Assembly: GCF_001653565.1 (NCBI RefSeq)
Contig: NZ_LYPB01000050.1
Location: 124,001-188,000, forward strand
Length of the DNA: 64,000 nucleotides
Direction of reading: 5' to 3'
Source of the DNA: Paenibacillus oryzisoli
GTDB taxonomy: Bacteria; Bacillota; Bacilli; Paenibacillales; NBRC-103111
Under the pieces are notes generated by a model. That model searched no databases. It saw only the letters and a program-made list of their open reading frames with translations, and was not told where the DNA came from. Positions 35,492 through 43,491 of this stretch are shown piece by piece. Position 1 is the first letter of the stretch; each line of letters opens with the position of its first letter. A program made the translations under genes and the position numbers.

Positions 35492-37234
35492 CTATTTCAG
35501 CTTAAAATACGTCACAGATTCGTTCAATGTATCCACAACCGACTTCAGTTGTTCCGACGCAGCAGCAATATTCTGCATCATGGCAAGCTGCTCCTCCGTT
35601 GCTGCCGCCACTGTCTGGGATCTCATCAGAATGTGAGATGAGCTTGACGCTGACTGATCCATCGTAGCCGAAATTTCTTCGGAGCTAGCTGACATTTGCT
35701 CTGTGATGGCTGACGTCTCATGAATCTGAGACACGATATGCGTCACAGATTGCATAATAGTTTCGAAGCTCTGGTTCACTTCCTGCATCATTTGTGAGCC
35801 TGCACTTGCTTCCTGCTTCGTTGCATGCATTGACTCGGATACGCTATCAATCTCGACTCTCGTCTCGTAAATTAACTGATTGATTCCGTCGGCGGATTCG
35901 ATGGACTGTGAAGCCAGTTTGCGAATTTCTTGAGCAACAACGTTAAATCCTTTACCATGCTCGCCTGCTCTTGCCGCCTCAATAGACGCATTCAACGACA
36001 AGAGATTGGTCTGGTTGGCAAAGTTCGTGATGCTCGATGCTATCTGACCAATCTCATCAGACTTGCGCGTTAACGACAGAACGGTCATTGACAACTGTTC
36101 AACCGAACTCAATATATTTACGATTTGATGCTGCAACTTCGAAAGTAGTTCATTGCCGAGTGTTGCGTGCTGAGAGGTTAATGAGGAGTGATCCGCCATG
36201 ACACTTGAGTTCTCTGCGACACGTTGAATCCCAATCGCCATTTCCTCGATCGCTCGGCTCGTCTCTTCACTGCTTCTTGCTTGCACTTCGACTTCCTGCG
36301 TCATTTCTTGAATGTTCGAAGCCACATGCTCTGCTGCGTGAGCAGACTCTTTGGAGCTGTCCGACAGCTCCACGGAGGCATCGTGCACGAATTGTGTATT
36401 GTGTGCAATCGTGCCGATTAAGCTTCTCATTTTGGCAACCATATGATCGACCGATTCTGAAATCTGCCCCAGCTCATCCTTCGCATACGACAGTTGTGGC
36501 TCGTGACGCAAATCTCCTGCAGCAACCTCACCGGTAATGGCCAAAATTCTACGAATCACCGACATAATTCTCCAGATCACGAATCCGCCAGCTCCTAAGA
36601 GAATAACGATGACGAACCCAACGCCGATGTAAACGCCTTTGGCTGTTTCCGTATTCTCCTGCTTGATATCGACAATACTCTGCTTCGCATGCGCGTCTAG
36701 AATTTCACCGACAACATTCAGCCCTTCACGCCCCTTCTCAAAGGTGGCCATCAGCTTGGCTTCATTCAGAACGCCTTTGCCTGCACTCCCCGCTTGAACA
36801 ACCGCATTCGCTTCTTTAACCCATTGATCGAAAGAAGTTTGGAAGCTCGATGTACCTTGCTCAATCGTCACTTTCGTCTCCGCGTGTGCCGTTCCCAGCA
36901 ATTCCTTTGATTTTAAAATAGCTACCGCCTGTCCGACCCTTGTATTGGTTTGATCAATATTATCTTTAAGCACCTTCGACTGGTTAACTCTCTCCTCCGC
37001 AGTCAAGGTTCCGGATACCAACAACTGATAAGCGTTCATGGCTTGATACATATCCCGGTCCGCATTCAAAATAAGGGAAACACTTTTCTCTGTCGTCTCA
37101 TACAACGAGGAAGTCAATGTATCCGTATTGGTGTCGTTAACCTGTAGGAGATATACGCTTGAACCTAAATAAAACAGAGAAGGTATTAACAGCAAAAAAA
37201 TAAGACGCATACGGATTGAAAATAGTTTAGCCAC
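35492..37234 (-). CDS. Methyl-accepting chemotaxis protein
   Basis: A 580-residue membrane receptor. The GTG at 37234 is favoured by GGGGGA seven bases upstream. A transmembrane helix (about residues 10-32) precedes a helical extracellular sensor of the 4HB/CHASE3 kind, a second helix (about 200-222, [17 protein letters not shown]), a HAMP domain and a long cytoplasmic coiled coil. The hairpin tip [20 protein letters not shown] followed by [17 protein letters not shown] is the invariant signalling core that contacts CheA/CheW. The ligand is unknown. It stands alone between two tRNA units. Confidence 0.94.
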   Translation of the reverse strand: MAKLFSIRMRLIFLLLIPSLFYLGSSVYLLQVNDTNTDTLTSSLYETTEKSVSLILNADRDMYQAMNAYQLLVSGTLTAEERVNQSKVLKDNIDQTNTRVGQAVAILKSKELLGTAHAETKVTIEQGTSSFQTSFDQWVKEANAVVQAGSAGKGVLNEAKLMATFEKGREGLNVVGEILDAHAKQSIVDIKQENTETAKGVYIGVGFVIVILLGAGGFVIWRIMSVIRRILAITGEVAAGDLRHEPQLSYAKDELGQISESVDHMVAKMRSLIGTIAHNTQFVHDASVELSDSSKESAHAAEHVASNIQEMTQEVEVQARSSEETSRAIEEMAIGIQRVAENSSVMADHSSLTSQHATLGNELLSKLQHQIVNILSSVEQLSMTVLSLTRKSDEIGQIASSITNFANQTNLLSLNASIEAARAGEHGKGFNVVAQEIRKLASQSIESADGINQLIYETRVEIDSVSESMHATKQEASAGSQMMQEVNQSFETIMQSVTHIVSQIHETSAITEQMSASSEEISATMDQSASSSSHILMRSQTVAAATEEQLAMMQNIAAASEQLKSVVDTLNESVTYFKLK

Positions 37235-37329
37235 TCGTAGTTCCCCCATTATTAGCACTTTTTTATACACTATAGTGGACAAACGTTTAACAGATATTAG
37301 AAATTTGTTAGGCTTGGCTCGAATTGGAA

Positions 37330-37373
37330 TAAAAAAATAAGCTCAACGGCATGAATGCCATTGAACTTATTTC
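37330..37373 (-). terminator. Terminator of the tRNA-Asn/tRNA-Ser unit
   Basis: On the - strand AAATAAGTTCAATGGCA pairs with TGCCGTTGAGCTTATTT, with a few mismatches, followed by further T residues. Confidence 0.75.
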
Positions 37374-37377
37374 GTGA

Positions 37378-37466
37378 CGGAGAGAGAGGGATTCGAACCC
37401 TCGCACCACTTACGCAGTCTAACCCCTTAGCAGAGGGTCCCCTTATAGCCACTTGGGTATCTCTCC
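37378..37466 (-). tRNA. tRNA-Ser (anticodon GCT)
   Basis: On the - strand GGAGAGATACCCAAGTGGC begins the gene; the anticodon loop is CTGCTAA, there is a long variable arm, and the T-loop reads GGTTCGAATCC. The 89-nt length and the variable arm agree with serine. Confidence 0.94.
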
Positions 37467-37471
37467 ATGTA

Positions 37472-37547
37472 TGGCTCCCCGAACAGGACTCGAACCTGTG
37501 ACAACTCGATTAACAGTCGAGTGCTCTACCAACTGAGCTATCAGGGA
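37472..37547 (-). tRNA. tRNA-Asn (anticodon GTT), CCA encoded
   Basis: On the - strand TCCCTGATAGCTCAGTTGG begins the gene, with anticodon stem around CTGTTAA and T-loop GGTTCGAGTCC. The genome encodes the terminal CCA. It lies 5 bp upstream of tRNA-Ser. Confidence 0.95.
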
Positions 37548-37560
37548 ATGAACAAGTATT

Positions 37561-37589
37561 ATTTTATTATGAAGGCGCGGTTAAGTCAA
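37561..37589 (-). promoter_or_regulatory. Sigma-A promoter of the tRNA-Asn/tRNA-Ser unit
   Basis: On the - strand TTGACT and TAAAAT are spaced by 17 bp. The promoter overlaps the last codons of the sprT-like gene upstream, and the -10 lies 13 bp before tRNA-Asn. Confidence 0.7.
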
Positions 37590-38040
37590 GCGTATACGAT
37601 TTCAATTTTCCCCTGCAATTTCCGCAAGCGAATTTACGCACATCCATTTTACGTTTCCGATAGTATTCCGTCTTGCAATTTACGCACTCTAACCTATATT
37701 TGTAGGTTTGTTTCGCCCGGGGCCGTGGCAAAGATTGGCAATATCTCGTTCCTCCTACTTGCGCTAGCAAGGTTTTGAAATCCTGATCCCGATGCTGATA
37801 CCCTCGCTTCAATATATGCAAATGATAATGGCAGAGCTCATGCTTGATAATTTTCTCGATTTCATCCCGCCCATAAGTCTCCCACTGGCTCCAACTGATC
37901 TCAATATCATGTGATTTCATAAAATAACGTCCACCCGTCGATCGCAATCTCCGGTTAAAACGAGCCTGGTGAACAAAGGGTCTACCGAACGAATCCATAG
38001 AAATTTGCTCAATCCATTGCTGCAGCTCATGATCCTCCAT
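37567..38040 (-). CDS. SprT-like zinc metalloprotease-family protein (YdcK-like)
   Basis: A 157-residue cytoplasmic protein with the zinc-binding HExxH motif in IIKHELCHYHLHI (about residue 65) and a C-terminal zinc ribbon, LECVNCKTEYYRKRKM then FACGNCRGKL. This matches SprT-like proteins of Firmicutes. From memory the corresponding gene ydcK sits next to cmpA and tex in B. subtilis, as here. The physiological role of the bacterial family is poorly known. Confidence 0.9.
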   Translation of the reverse strand: MEDHELQQWIEQISMDSFGRPFVHQARFNRRLRSTGGRYFMKSHDIEISWSQWETYGRDEIEKIIKHELCHYHLHILKRGYQHRDQDFKTLLAQVGGTRYCQSLPRPRAKQTYKYRLECVNCKTEYYRKRKMDVRKFACGNCRGKLKSYTLDLTAPS

Positions 38041-38110
38041 CTACGAACACTCCCAATGACAAGTCACTAGCACTCTGAACGACCAACTACGTCGAATGAC
38101 AAGTTCTTAC

Positions 38111-38140
38111 TTGAATTTGTACCGTATGTACAGCTATACT
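38111..38140 (+). promoter_or_regulatory. Sigma-A-like promoter of the 117-residue protein gene
   Basis: TTGAAT and TATACT are 18 bp apart, about 50 bp before the start codon at 38193. The spacer contains the palindrome GTACcgtatGTAC. Confidence 0.55.
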
Positions 38141-38192
38141 GTCAAGTAGAAAAGAAGAACGAACGCTCTATACAGAAAGGATTTGAACCCTC

Positions 38193-38546
38193 ATGCCACA
38201 AATGCGATATGCGATTTTAAAGCTCGACCAACAACTGGAATTTGTCGAAATGCCTTCCTCCTATTCCTATCAATTAACAGCCTTGAACCAACGTTTACAC
38301 AAAGAATTAGAGAAATTAACGGCTGACCATGTCCCTCAGCTTCCACGCGTTATTGCGGAGTGTGACGACTTGGAACTGATCGGTACGACATACCCTTTGA
38401 TTCAAGGCTTAGACTACATTAATCGACTTGAGCAATCCTTCGCAGGTATCCAAGAGAAATCGTACCCGCTAATCTCGTTATTGACTGAAATTCGTGCGCT
38501 GCAAGCTCAGCTTGAACAGTGGTACGAAGAGGAATTTGAGCTCTAA
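38193..38546 (+). CDS. Conserved hypothetical protein, 117 residues
   Basis: A short acidic, mostly helical protein with no signal peptide or membrane segment. It starts PQMRYAILKLDQQLEFVEMP and has leucine-rich helices such as LNQRLHKELEKL and LLTEIRALQAQLEQWYEEEF. The AAAGGA upstream is a modest ribosome-binding site. Its own promoter and codon use in line with its neighbours suggest a real gene. No function is recognised; it lies between sprT-like and cmpA. Confidence 0.7.
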   Translation: MPQMRYAILKLDQQLEFVEMPSSYSYQLTALNQRLHKELEKLTADHVPQLPRVIAECDDLELIGTTYPLIQGLDYINRLEQSFAGIQEKSYPLISLLTEIRALQAQLEQWYEEEFEL

Positions 38547-38619
38547 AATAAAGGGACCTGCACCCTATACCCTCCTTCCTCATATGCTATAAGTACATGG
38601 CGAAGAAGGGGATGGGCAT

Positions 38620-38784
38620 ATGCCGCAATGGCTTTGTAATCAATTAATGCGTGCCTTCCAGAACAAAAACCGCAGACAAATTCGATTATTGAACGATAGC
38701 TGGTACTTTTACCGCACTCGCCGCTCTCAAGAGGAGTGGCCCGACAGCCAATCGACGGACGGACCGAGCAAACGTAAATTTTGA
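38620..38784 (+). CDS. cmpA: Cortex morphogenetic protein CmpA
   Basis: A 54-residue protein, MPQWLCNQLMRAFQNKNRRQ then IRLLNDSWYFYR, with a variable charged tail. CmpA is a small conserved protein of spore formers that works as an adaptor controlling SpoIVA quality and the onset of cortex assembly during sporulation. The ATG at 38620 follows AAGGGGATGGG. From memory its position between tex and the sprT-like gene is conserved in B. subtilis. The tail after FYR is longer than in the B. subtilis protein of about 37 residues. Confidence 0.85.
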   Translation: MPQWLCNQLMRAFQNKNRRQIRLLNDSWYFYRTRRSQEEWPDSQSTDGPSKRKF

Positions 38785-38786
38785 TA

Positions 38787-38824
38787 AAAAAGCTAGTACT
38801 TGTGCCACAAGTGCTGGCTTTTTT
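38787..38824 (+). terminator. Terminator after cmpA
   Basis: AGCTAGTACTTGTG pairs with CACAAGTGCTGGCT, with small mismatches, and is followed by TTTTTT. A-runs on the other side could let it work in both directions. Confidence 0.8.
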
Positions 38825-38889
38825 GCTATTGTGTACATAAAACCAAGGTAGATGCATGTACATAGCCATCAAGAGCAAGAAAAAACAGT

Positions 38890-38918
38890 TGCATATTTGA
38901 AATGTGCCCTCTATACTG
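38890..38918 (+). promoter_or_regulatory. Sigma-A-like promoter of the tandem-repeat protein gene
   Basis: TTGCAT and TATACT are exactly 17 bp apart. The start codon at 39113 is about 190 bases further on, so the transcript has a long leader. Confidence 0.6.
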
Positions 38919-38962
38919 TAAATAAATGTAACAAAAAGTAATTATGTGTATAGAAAATGTAT

Positions 38963-39009
38963 TACGAAAACAAAAAAATGTGAACACACAAAAATACGAA
39001 AACAAAAAA
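38963..39009 (+). repeat. Two 15-bp direct repeats in the leader
   Basis: TACGAAAACAAAAAA occurs at 38963-38977 and 38995-39009, 32 bp apart, between the promoter and the hairpin at 39031. Function unknown; an operator or RNA-binding site is possible. Confidence 0.5.
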
Positions 39010-39030
39010 TCAAATATAAATACCAGAGTG

Positions 39031-39079
39031 AAGCACACTCGAGCTTGCAGATTGATCTGCTGTTCGGTTGTGCTTTTTT
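39031..39079 (+). terminator. Terminator-like hairpin in the leader of the tandem-repeat gene
   Basis: AAGCACA pairs with TGTGCTT, an inner CGA/TCG and GCAGAT/ATCTGC extend the stem, and TTTTTT follows. It lies after the predicted promoter and 34 bp before the coding start, so it would act as an attenuator. Confidence 0.6.
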
Positions 39080-39112
39080 GCGTATTTATTTTGAAAAGGG
39101 GGCTTTATTTAC

Positions 39113-39826
39113 ATGCAGACAAATAGCAGTCAGTGGTTGCGCAGAATGCGTGAGAAGCATCGCAGGTTGTTTTGGAAAAGGGGCTTAGAGGATCGGTTTC
39201 TGGTGTTGCAGGAGAGTGGGAAAATAGCACATCAATTCATGAAAGATGGAGAGGGATTAGTCCAGGGGCTGAGGGCTGGCGAGCGTACTGAGCAGGGGCT
39301 GCGGGCTGGCGAGCGTTTAGAGCAAGGGCTGAGAGCTGGCGAGCGTGTAGAGCAAGGGCTGCGGGCTGAGGAGCGTTTAGAGCAAGGGCTGAGAGCTGGC
39401 GAGCGTGTAGAGCAAGGGCTGCGGGCTGAGGAGCGTTTAGAGCAAGGGCTGAGAGCTGGCGAGCGTGTAGAGCAAGGGCTGCAAGCTGGCGAGCGTACTG
39501 AGCAGGGGCGGCGGGCTGGCAATCAAAGTAACGTTATCTGTTTGGAACAGAGAAGGTCTGCCGCTAGTGGCTCCCCCCATCCCCCCACCATTGCTGAGCT
39601 TGAGGCCGATGTGTGGGAGCTTCGAAAGCAGTTCATTCTCCATATCGCCAATCGGCGCAATGGCAAGGTTCGGCTTCAAGAAGTTGCAGCCGAGTGCAAT
39701 GTGAACATACGTATTGCAGCTGAGTGGCTGATTCGCCTCTCGATGGAAGGTATGCTCTCCCTTGTTGCTGGCCAGCGATATAGTATGACTTATTTGGTGA
39801 AGGAGACGGGAGGTGCGCAGAAGTAG
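39113..39826 (+). CDS. Hypothetical protein with nine 10-residue tandem repeats and a winged-helix-like C-terminus
   Basis: The 237-residue protein has three parts: a basic N-terminus (SQWLRRMREKHRRLFWKRGL), nine repeats of the pattern EQGLRAGERV between about residues 50 and 139, and a C-terminal domain of about 75 residues (TIAELEADVWELRKQFI, KVRLQEVAAECNVNIRIAAEWLIR, MEGMLSLVAGQRYSMTYLV) that reads like a winged helix. The repeats are charged and probably form a long helix. The nine units are all in frame, which argues for selection on the protein. No family is recognised; DNA binding is a guess. It sits between cmpA and tex. Confidence 0.72.
   Translation: MQTNSSQWLRRMREKHRRLFWKRGLEDRFLVLQESGKIAHQFMKDGEGLVQGLRAGERTEQGLRAGERLEQGLRAGERVEQGLRAEERLEQGLRAGERVEQGLRAEERLEQGLRAGERVEQGLQAGERTEQGRRAGNQSNVICLEQRRSAASGSPHPPTIAELEADVWELRKQFILHIANRRNGKVRLQEVAAECNVNIRIAAEWLIRLSMEGMLSLVAGQRYSMTYLVKETGGAQK
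39260..39529 (+). repeat. Nine 30-bp tandem repeats inside a gene
   Basis: The unit resembles GGGCTGAGAGCTGGCGAGCG followed by TGTAGAGCAA. The 60-bp blocks 39361-39420 and 39421-39480 are identical, and 39301-39360 is nearly identical to them, showing a recent expansion of a two-unit block. Confidence 0.92.
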
Positions 39827-40189
39827 ACAGTTTAGATCAAGCGAGCAGCTCGTTTCCCTCGGTTTACTGTATAAACTACAGTTAATTTGAGAGAATTCGG
39901 CGTTTTACTAAGTTTAGATGGAAAACCTACATCTATTTAAGATCAAACCGTCAGTTTTAATGAAAAACTCAGAAATTAGCTACATAAAATCCAGTTAGTT
40001 CGGCAAATGTGGGGTTGTGTGGTGAAAATAGATGGAGGAAATCCAGTTAACTCAGCAAATGCAGGGTGTACGATGAAATTTGTTGGGGGGAAGTCAGCGG
40101 AAATCCAATTAACTTAGCGCCACTACCCACAATGAGAACGTATGATCATTTACTACGGATAAGTACCCAAGAAGACAAGGGCTACACAG
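39827..40189. other. Intergenic stretch with degenerate dispersed repeats
   Basis: No coding frame is seen. Related copies of AAATCCAGTTAACTCAGCAA occur at about 39873 (weak), 39987, 40039 and 40101, spaced 50-60 bp apart in the last three. They look like decayed copies of an intergenic repeat. Confidence 0.5.
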
Positions 40190-40220
40190 AAAAAAACAGT
40201 TGGGAGTGAACTCCCAACTG
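40190..40220 (-). terminator. Terminator after tex
   Basis: On the - strand CAGTTGGGAGT pairs with ACTCCCAACTG with a 2-base loop, followed by TTTTTTC, 24 bp after the tex stop. Confidence 0.9.
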
Positions 40221-40243
40221 CCGTAACTGCCATCATCAACCTA

Positions 40244-42550
40244 CTATTGCGGTTTCTTCATCGTTAAGCCTACGCGGCCTTTTTTCTGGTCCACGTTCAG
40301 TACCCACACTTGGACGATGTCTCCGACGGAAACCACATCCATCGGATGTTTCACGAAGCCATTCTTGAGCTGGGAGATGTGCACCAGCCCATCGTTCTTA
40401 ATGCCGATATCGACGAAGGCGCCGAAGTCGATAACGTTACGCACCGTGCCGGTCAATTCCATGCCCGGCACAAGGTCCTCCAGCTGCAGCACGTCTGTGC
40501 GGAAGATCGGCGCAGGGACTTCGTCCCGCGGATCTCGCCCAGGCCGCTGCAGGCTGTCTAGGATGTCCCGCATCGTCGGGACACCGACGCCAAGCTTAGG
40601 AGCCAGCTCCTCTGGCTCCAGCGTCTGCAGCAGCGCTAGCAGCTGCTGAGAACCAAGCTGCGCGAGTTCGATGCGCAGCTCCTTGAACAACCGATCCACC
40701 ACGTCGTAAGACTCCGGATGGATCGGGGTGTTGTCGAGCGGGTTCCGGCTGCCCGGAATCCGCATGAACCCGACACACTGCTCGAAGGATTTCGCGCCAA
40801 GGCGCGGAACCTTCGACAGCTCCTGGCGGGAGCTGAACTTGCCGTTCTCCTCGCGATACTTCACGATGTTCTTCGCGAGTGTCGCGTTGACCCCCGATAC
40901 GTACGATAGCAAGGACGGGGACGCCGTGTTCAAGTCCACCCCGACATGGTTAACGGCCGATTCCACAACGGCCTTCAAGTTCTCGTCCAGACGTTTCTGC
41001 GAAACGTCATGCTGGTACTGACCGACGCCGATCGCTTTCGGCTCGATTTTCACAAGCTCCGCGAGCGGGTCCTGCAGCCTCCGCGCAATCGAAATCGCGC
41101 TGCGCTCAGCAACATCCAGATCTGGGAACTCCGTCTGCGCCAGCTTCGACGCCGAGTACACGCTCGCCCCTGCTTCGCTGACGATCAAATATTTGAGCTT
41201 CCGCTCCTTGATCTCACCGATCAGCTCCGCAACGAACTGCTCCGTTTCACGGGACGCCGTCCCATTCCCGATCACAATCAGCTCCACGCTGTATGTGCTG
41301 ATCAACTGCTTGAACTTCGCCTTCGCCTCTGCCACCTTATTATTCGGTGGGGTTGGGTAGGTGACGGCGATTTCAAGCATTTTGCCGGTGTCATCGATGA
41401 CAGCCAGCTTACAGCCTGTCCGGTAGGCAGGATCGACACCGAGCACCACATGGCCCTTTATCGGCGCTTGCAGCAAGAGATTGCGCAGATTTTCCGCAAA
41501 AATCTTAATCGCCTGCTCTTCGCCCGCTTCTGTCATTTCACCGCGCACCTCGCGCTCCACAGAAGGCGCAAGCAGTCGTTTGTATGCATCTTCGACAATC
41601 GTTCGCAGCACGTCTCTTACGACTGAATCGCCTCTGACGATTTGACGAAGCATGTAGTCGTGAATTTTATCTGGCTGGACATCCAGTCCAACCTTCAAGA
41701 TTTCTTCCCGCTCGCCGCGATTAATCGCGAGAATACGGTGAGGCGGCAGGCGCTTCACAGGCTCTTGATACGCATAGTACATCTCATAGACAGATTCTAC
41801 CCTCGCATCCTTCACCTCTGTCCGCATAATGCCGTTGTCCTGCGTGAATCGACGCACCCAGGCCCGTATTTTCGCATCATCTGCGATATTCTCCGCCAGG
41901 ATATCCATCGCGCCTTGAATCGCCTCTGCGGCGCTGCCAACCCCTTTGTCCGCGTTAATATAACGCGAAGCCTCTTGCTCCAGCGAGCCTTGACGAGGCT
42001 GCTTCCAAATCCACGCCGAAAGTGGCTCCAAACCGCGTTCCTTCGCAACGCTAGCTCTCGTTTTCCGCTTCTGACGGTAAGGCCTGTAGAGATCCTCGAT
42101 TTCCTGCAGCTTTACAGCACGCTCAATCGAGCTCCGCAGCTCGTCCGTCAGCTTGCCTTGTTCATCGATCAGACGGACAACTTCAATTTTGCGATCCTCG
42201 AGATTACGCAAATATTGCAAACGCTCCTCGATATCCCGCAGCTGATTCTCGTCGAGCTCCCCCGTCATCTCTTTCCGATAACGCGCGATGAATGGAATCG
42301 TATTGCCCTCGTCCAGCAGCTCCATCGTCGTCTTCACTTTGCCGCTAGGCAGCTGTAACTCCGCGGAGATTTGTTTCAGGATCCTCTCCTGAATCTCCGC
42401 TTTCTTCTCCGCAGAAATCTGAATCTTCGCCTTCGGTTCCTCAAACTCACTTGCTTTTGGATTTGTTCCGTTGGGCTCCGTTGCATTGGCTACTGAATCA
42501 GCCACCTCAGTCTTTCCTGCCTTCACTTTCGCCTCGTCCACATTTGCCAC
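40244..42550 (-). CDS. tex: Tex family S1 RNA-binding protein
   Basis: This cytoplasmic nucleic-acid-binding protein of 768 residues is linked in other bacteria to transcription fidelity and toxin gene expression. Order: a Lys/Glu-rich N-terminal extension of about 45 residues, the Tex helical region (LLDEGNTIPFIARYRKEMTG), a YqgF/RNase H-like domain (VVLGVDPAYRTGCKLAVIDD), helix-hairpin-helix repeats (SYVSGVNATLAKNIVKYREE) and a C-terminal S1 domain (TGTVRNVIDFGAFVDIGI). The GTG at 42550 lies 7 bases after GAGGGG and is preferred to the ATG at 42556. The gene is monocistronic, being bounded by terminators on both sides. Confidence 0.95.
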   Translation of the reverse strand: MANVDEAKVKAGKTEVADSVANATEPNGTNPKASEFEEPKAKIQISAEKKAEIQERILKQISAELQLPSGKVKTTMELLDEGNTIPFIARYRKEMTGELDENQLRDIEERLQYLRNLEDRKIEVVRLIDEQGKLTDELRSSIERAVKLQEIEDLYRPYRQKRKTRASVAKERGLEPLSAWIWKQPRQGSLEQEASRYINADKGVGSAAEAIQGAMDILAENIADDAKIRAWVRRFTQDNGIMRTEVKDARVESVYEMYYAYQEPVKRLPPHRILAINRGEREEILKVGLDVQPDKIHDYMLRQIVRGDSVVRDVLRTIVEDAYKRLLAPSVEREVRGEMTEAGEEQAIKIFAENLRNLLLQAPIKGHVVLGVDPAYRTGCKLAVIDDTGKMLEIAVTYPTPPNNKVAEAKAKFKQLISTYSVELIVIGNGTASRETEQFVAELIGEIKERKLKYLIVSEAGASVYSASKLAQTEFPDLDVAERSAISIARRLQDPLAELVKIEPKAIGVGQYQHDVSQKRLDENLKAVVESAVNHVGVDLNTASPSLLSYVSGVNATLAKNIVKYREENGKFSSRQELSKVPRLGAKSFEQCVGFMRIPGSRNPLDNTPIHPESYDVVDRLFKELRIELAQLGSQQLLALLQTLEPEELAPKLGVGVPTMRDILDSLQRPGRDPRDEVPAPIFRTDVLQLEDLVPGMELTGTVRNVIDFGAFVDIGIKNDGLVHISQLKNGFVKHPMDVVSVGDIVQVWVLNVDQKKGRVGLTMKKPQ

Positions 42551-42596
42551 AGTCATACCCCTCTTCTTTTGATCGAATGCCTATGTATGTACAAAC

Positions 42597-42623
42597 CAAA
42601 AAACGAGGGTATATCGCCCTCGT
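42597..42623 (-). terminator. Terminator of the EndoAI/EndoA operon
   Basis: On the - strand ACGAGGG pairs with CCCTCGT, followed by TTTTT, 17 bp after the toxin gene. It separates the operon from tex. Confidence 0.85.
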
Positions 42624-42639
42624 CCGTTCCAGACCTTAT

Positions 42640-42990
42640 TCAAAATTCTATCAGTCCCACACTAATTTGCAAAGCGTCGTCAACCTTTCGCATCGTTTCT
42701 TCATCCAAATGCGTAATTTTGTCCGTTAGTCTTTGCTTGTCGATTGTTCTGATTTGCTCAAGCAGAATGACCGAATCTCGATCGAAACCGTGCGTCTCCG
42801 CATCGATTTCCACATGCGTGGGAAGCTTTGCCTTTTGGATTTGAGCTGTAATCGCTGCAACAATCACAGTGGGGCTAAAGCGGTTGCCGATATCATTTTG
42901 GATCACTAGAACAGGACGGACTCCTCCCTGCTCCGATCCTACGACCGGCGAAAGATCTGCGAAAAATACATCGCCACGTTTCACAATCAC
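42640..42990 (-). CDS. ndoA: EndoA (MazF-type) mRNA interferase toxin
   Basis: A 116-residue ribonuclease toxin that in B. subtilis cleaves RNA at UACAU. It carries the full family pattern: [54 protein letters not shown] and [16 protein letters not shown], including the catalytic Arg and Thr positions in RPVLVIQ and AAIT. It begins 3 bp after the antitoxin gene and is followed by a strong terminator. It is a core gene in Bacillaceae and Paenibacillaceae, not a mobile toxin-antitoxin module. Confidence 0.96.
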   Translation of the reverse strand: MIVKRGDVFFADLSPVVGSEQGGVRPVLVIQNDIGNRFSPTVIVAAITAQIQKAKLPTHVEIDAETHGFDRDSVILLEQIRTIDKQRLTDKITHLDEETMRKVDDALQISVGLIEF

Positions 42991-42993
42991 GTC

Positions 42994-43275
42994 TTACACC
43001 CCGCTTACTAAGCGATCAAGCGTTCCGTCCGCTTCTTCCTCCGCTTGAAAAGCTTCAGATGCCATGCTGAGATTTATTTTCGCCATTTCCATATACCCAC
43101 GCTGCATGGATTCGCGTAGACTGCGCTTTTTGCGTTCAATTAAATACAGCTTCATTGCCTGACGAATGAATTCACTCCGATTGGAGTTCTCCTTCTCGAC
43201 AATTCCGTCCACTTCCTGCAACAGATTGTCAGGCAAACTAATCATGATCCTTTTCGTATTATGCGCATTGCTCAC
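42994..43275 (-). CDS. ndoAI: EndoAI antitoxin (ribbon-helix-helix)
   Basis: A 93-residue partner of EndoA. The N-terminal ribbon-helix-helix KRIMISLPDNLLQEVDGIVE followed by NSNRSEFIRQAMKLYL binds DNA and dimerises; the charged C-terminal helix wraps the toxin. The GTG at 43275 lies behind GGGGGT, whereas the upstream in-frame start at 43308 has no site. A TATAAT lies about 75 bp upstream on the - strand. The pair is probably autoregulated, as is usual for such antitoxins. Confidence 0.93.
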   Translation of the reverse strand: MSNAHNTKRIMISLPDNLLQEVDGIVEKENSNRSEFIRQAMKLYLIERKKRSLRESMQRGYMEMAKINLSMASEAFQAEEEADGTLDRLVSGV

Positions 43276-43491
43276 ACTCTCGCACCCCCAGAAACGATAC
43301 AAAGACAATATTACCAGTATGTCATTCCAAAAACCAAATTATACAATAGAATATATGCCTCCGGTATATCAATTATGTTACACCTTAAGATATAAGATTG
43401 TTAATACAACGTATTCGATAAGCTATTCGTGAAACCCTTTTCCAAACCTGCAAATGTTGCATGGTAAATTTATGAAGTAATTTCCTGCGTT

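Noticed and set aside
39232..39522. - strand 96-codon frame rich in Ser/Pro/Arg
   Set aside because: It is the antisense reading of the 30-bp repeats; the + strand frame has flanking non-repeat domains and a ribosome-binding site.
39260..39529. 30-bp repeats considered as a CRISPR array
   Set aside because: The units are directly adjacent with no spacers, and all stay in one reading frame of a 237-residue protein.
40946..42358. Long + strand open frames (226 and 238 codons) opposite tex
   Set aside because: They are antisense to a well-identified gene with clear domains, and their products look like low-complexity Arg/Leu-rich artefacts.
42640..43275. EndoA/EndoAI considered as a mobile toxin-antitoxin system
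   Set aside because: Its place beside alr and tex is the conserved core location in Firmicutes.
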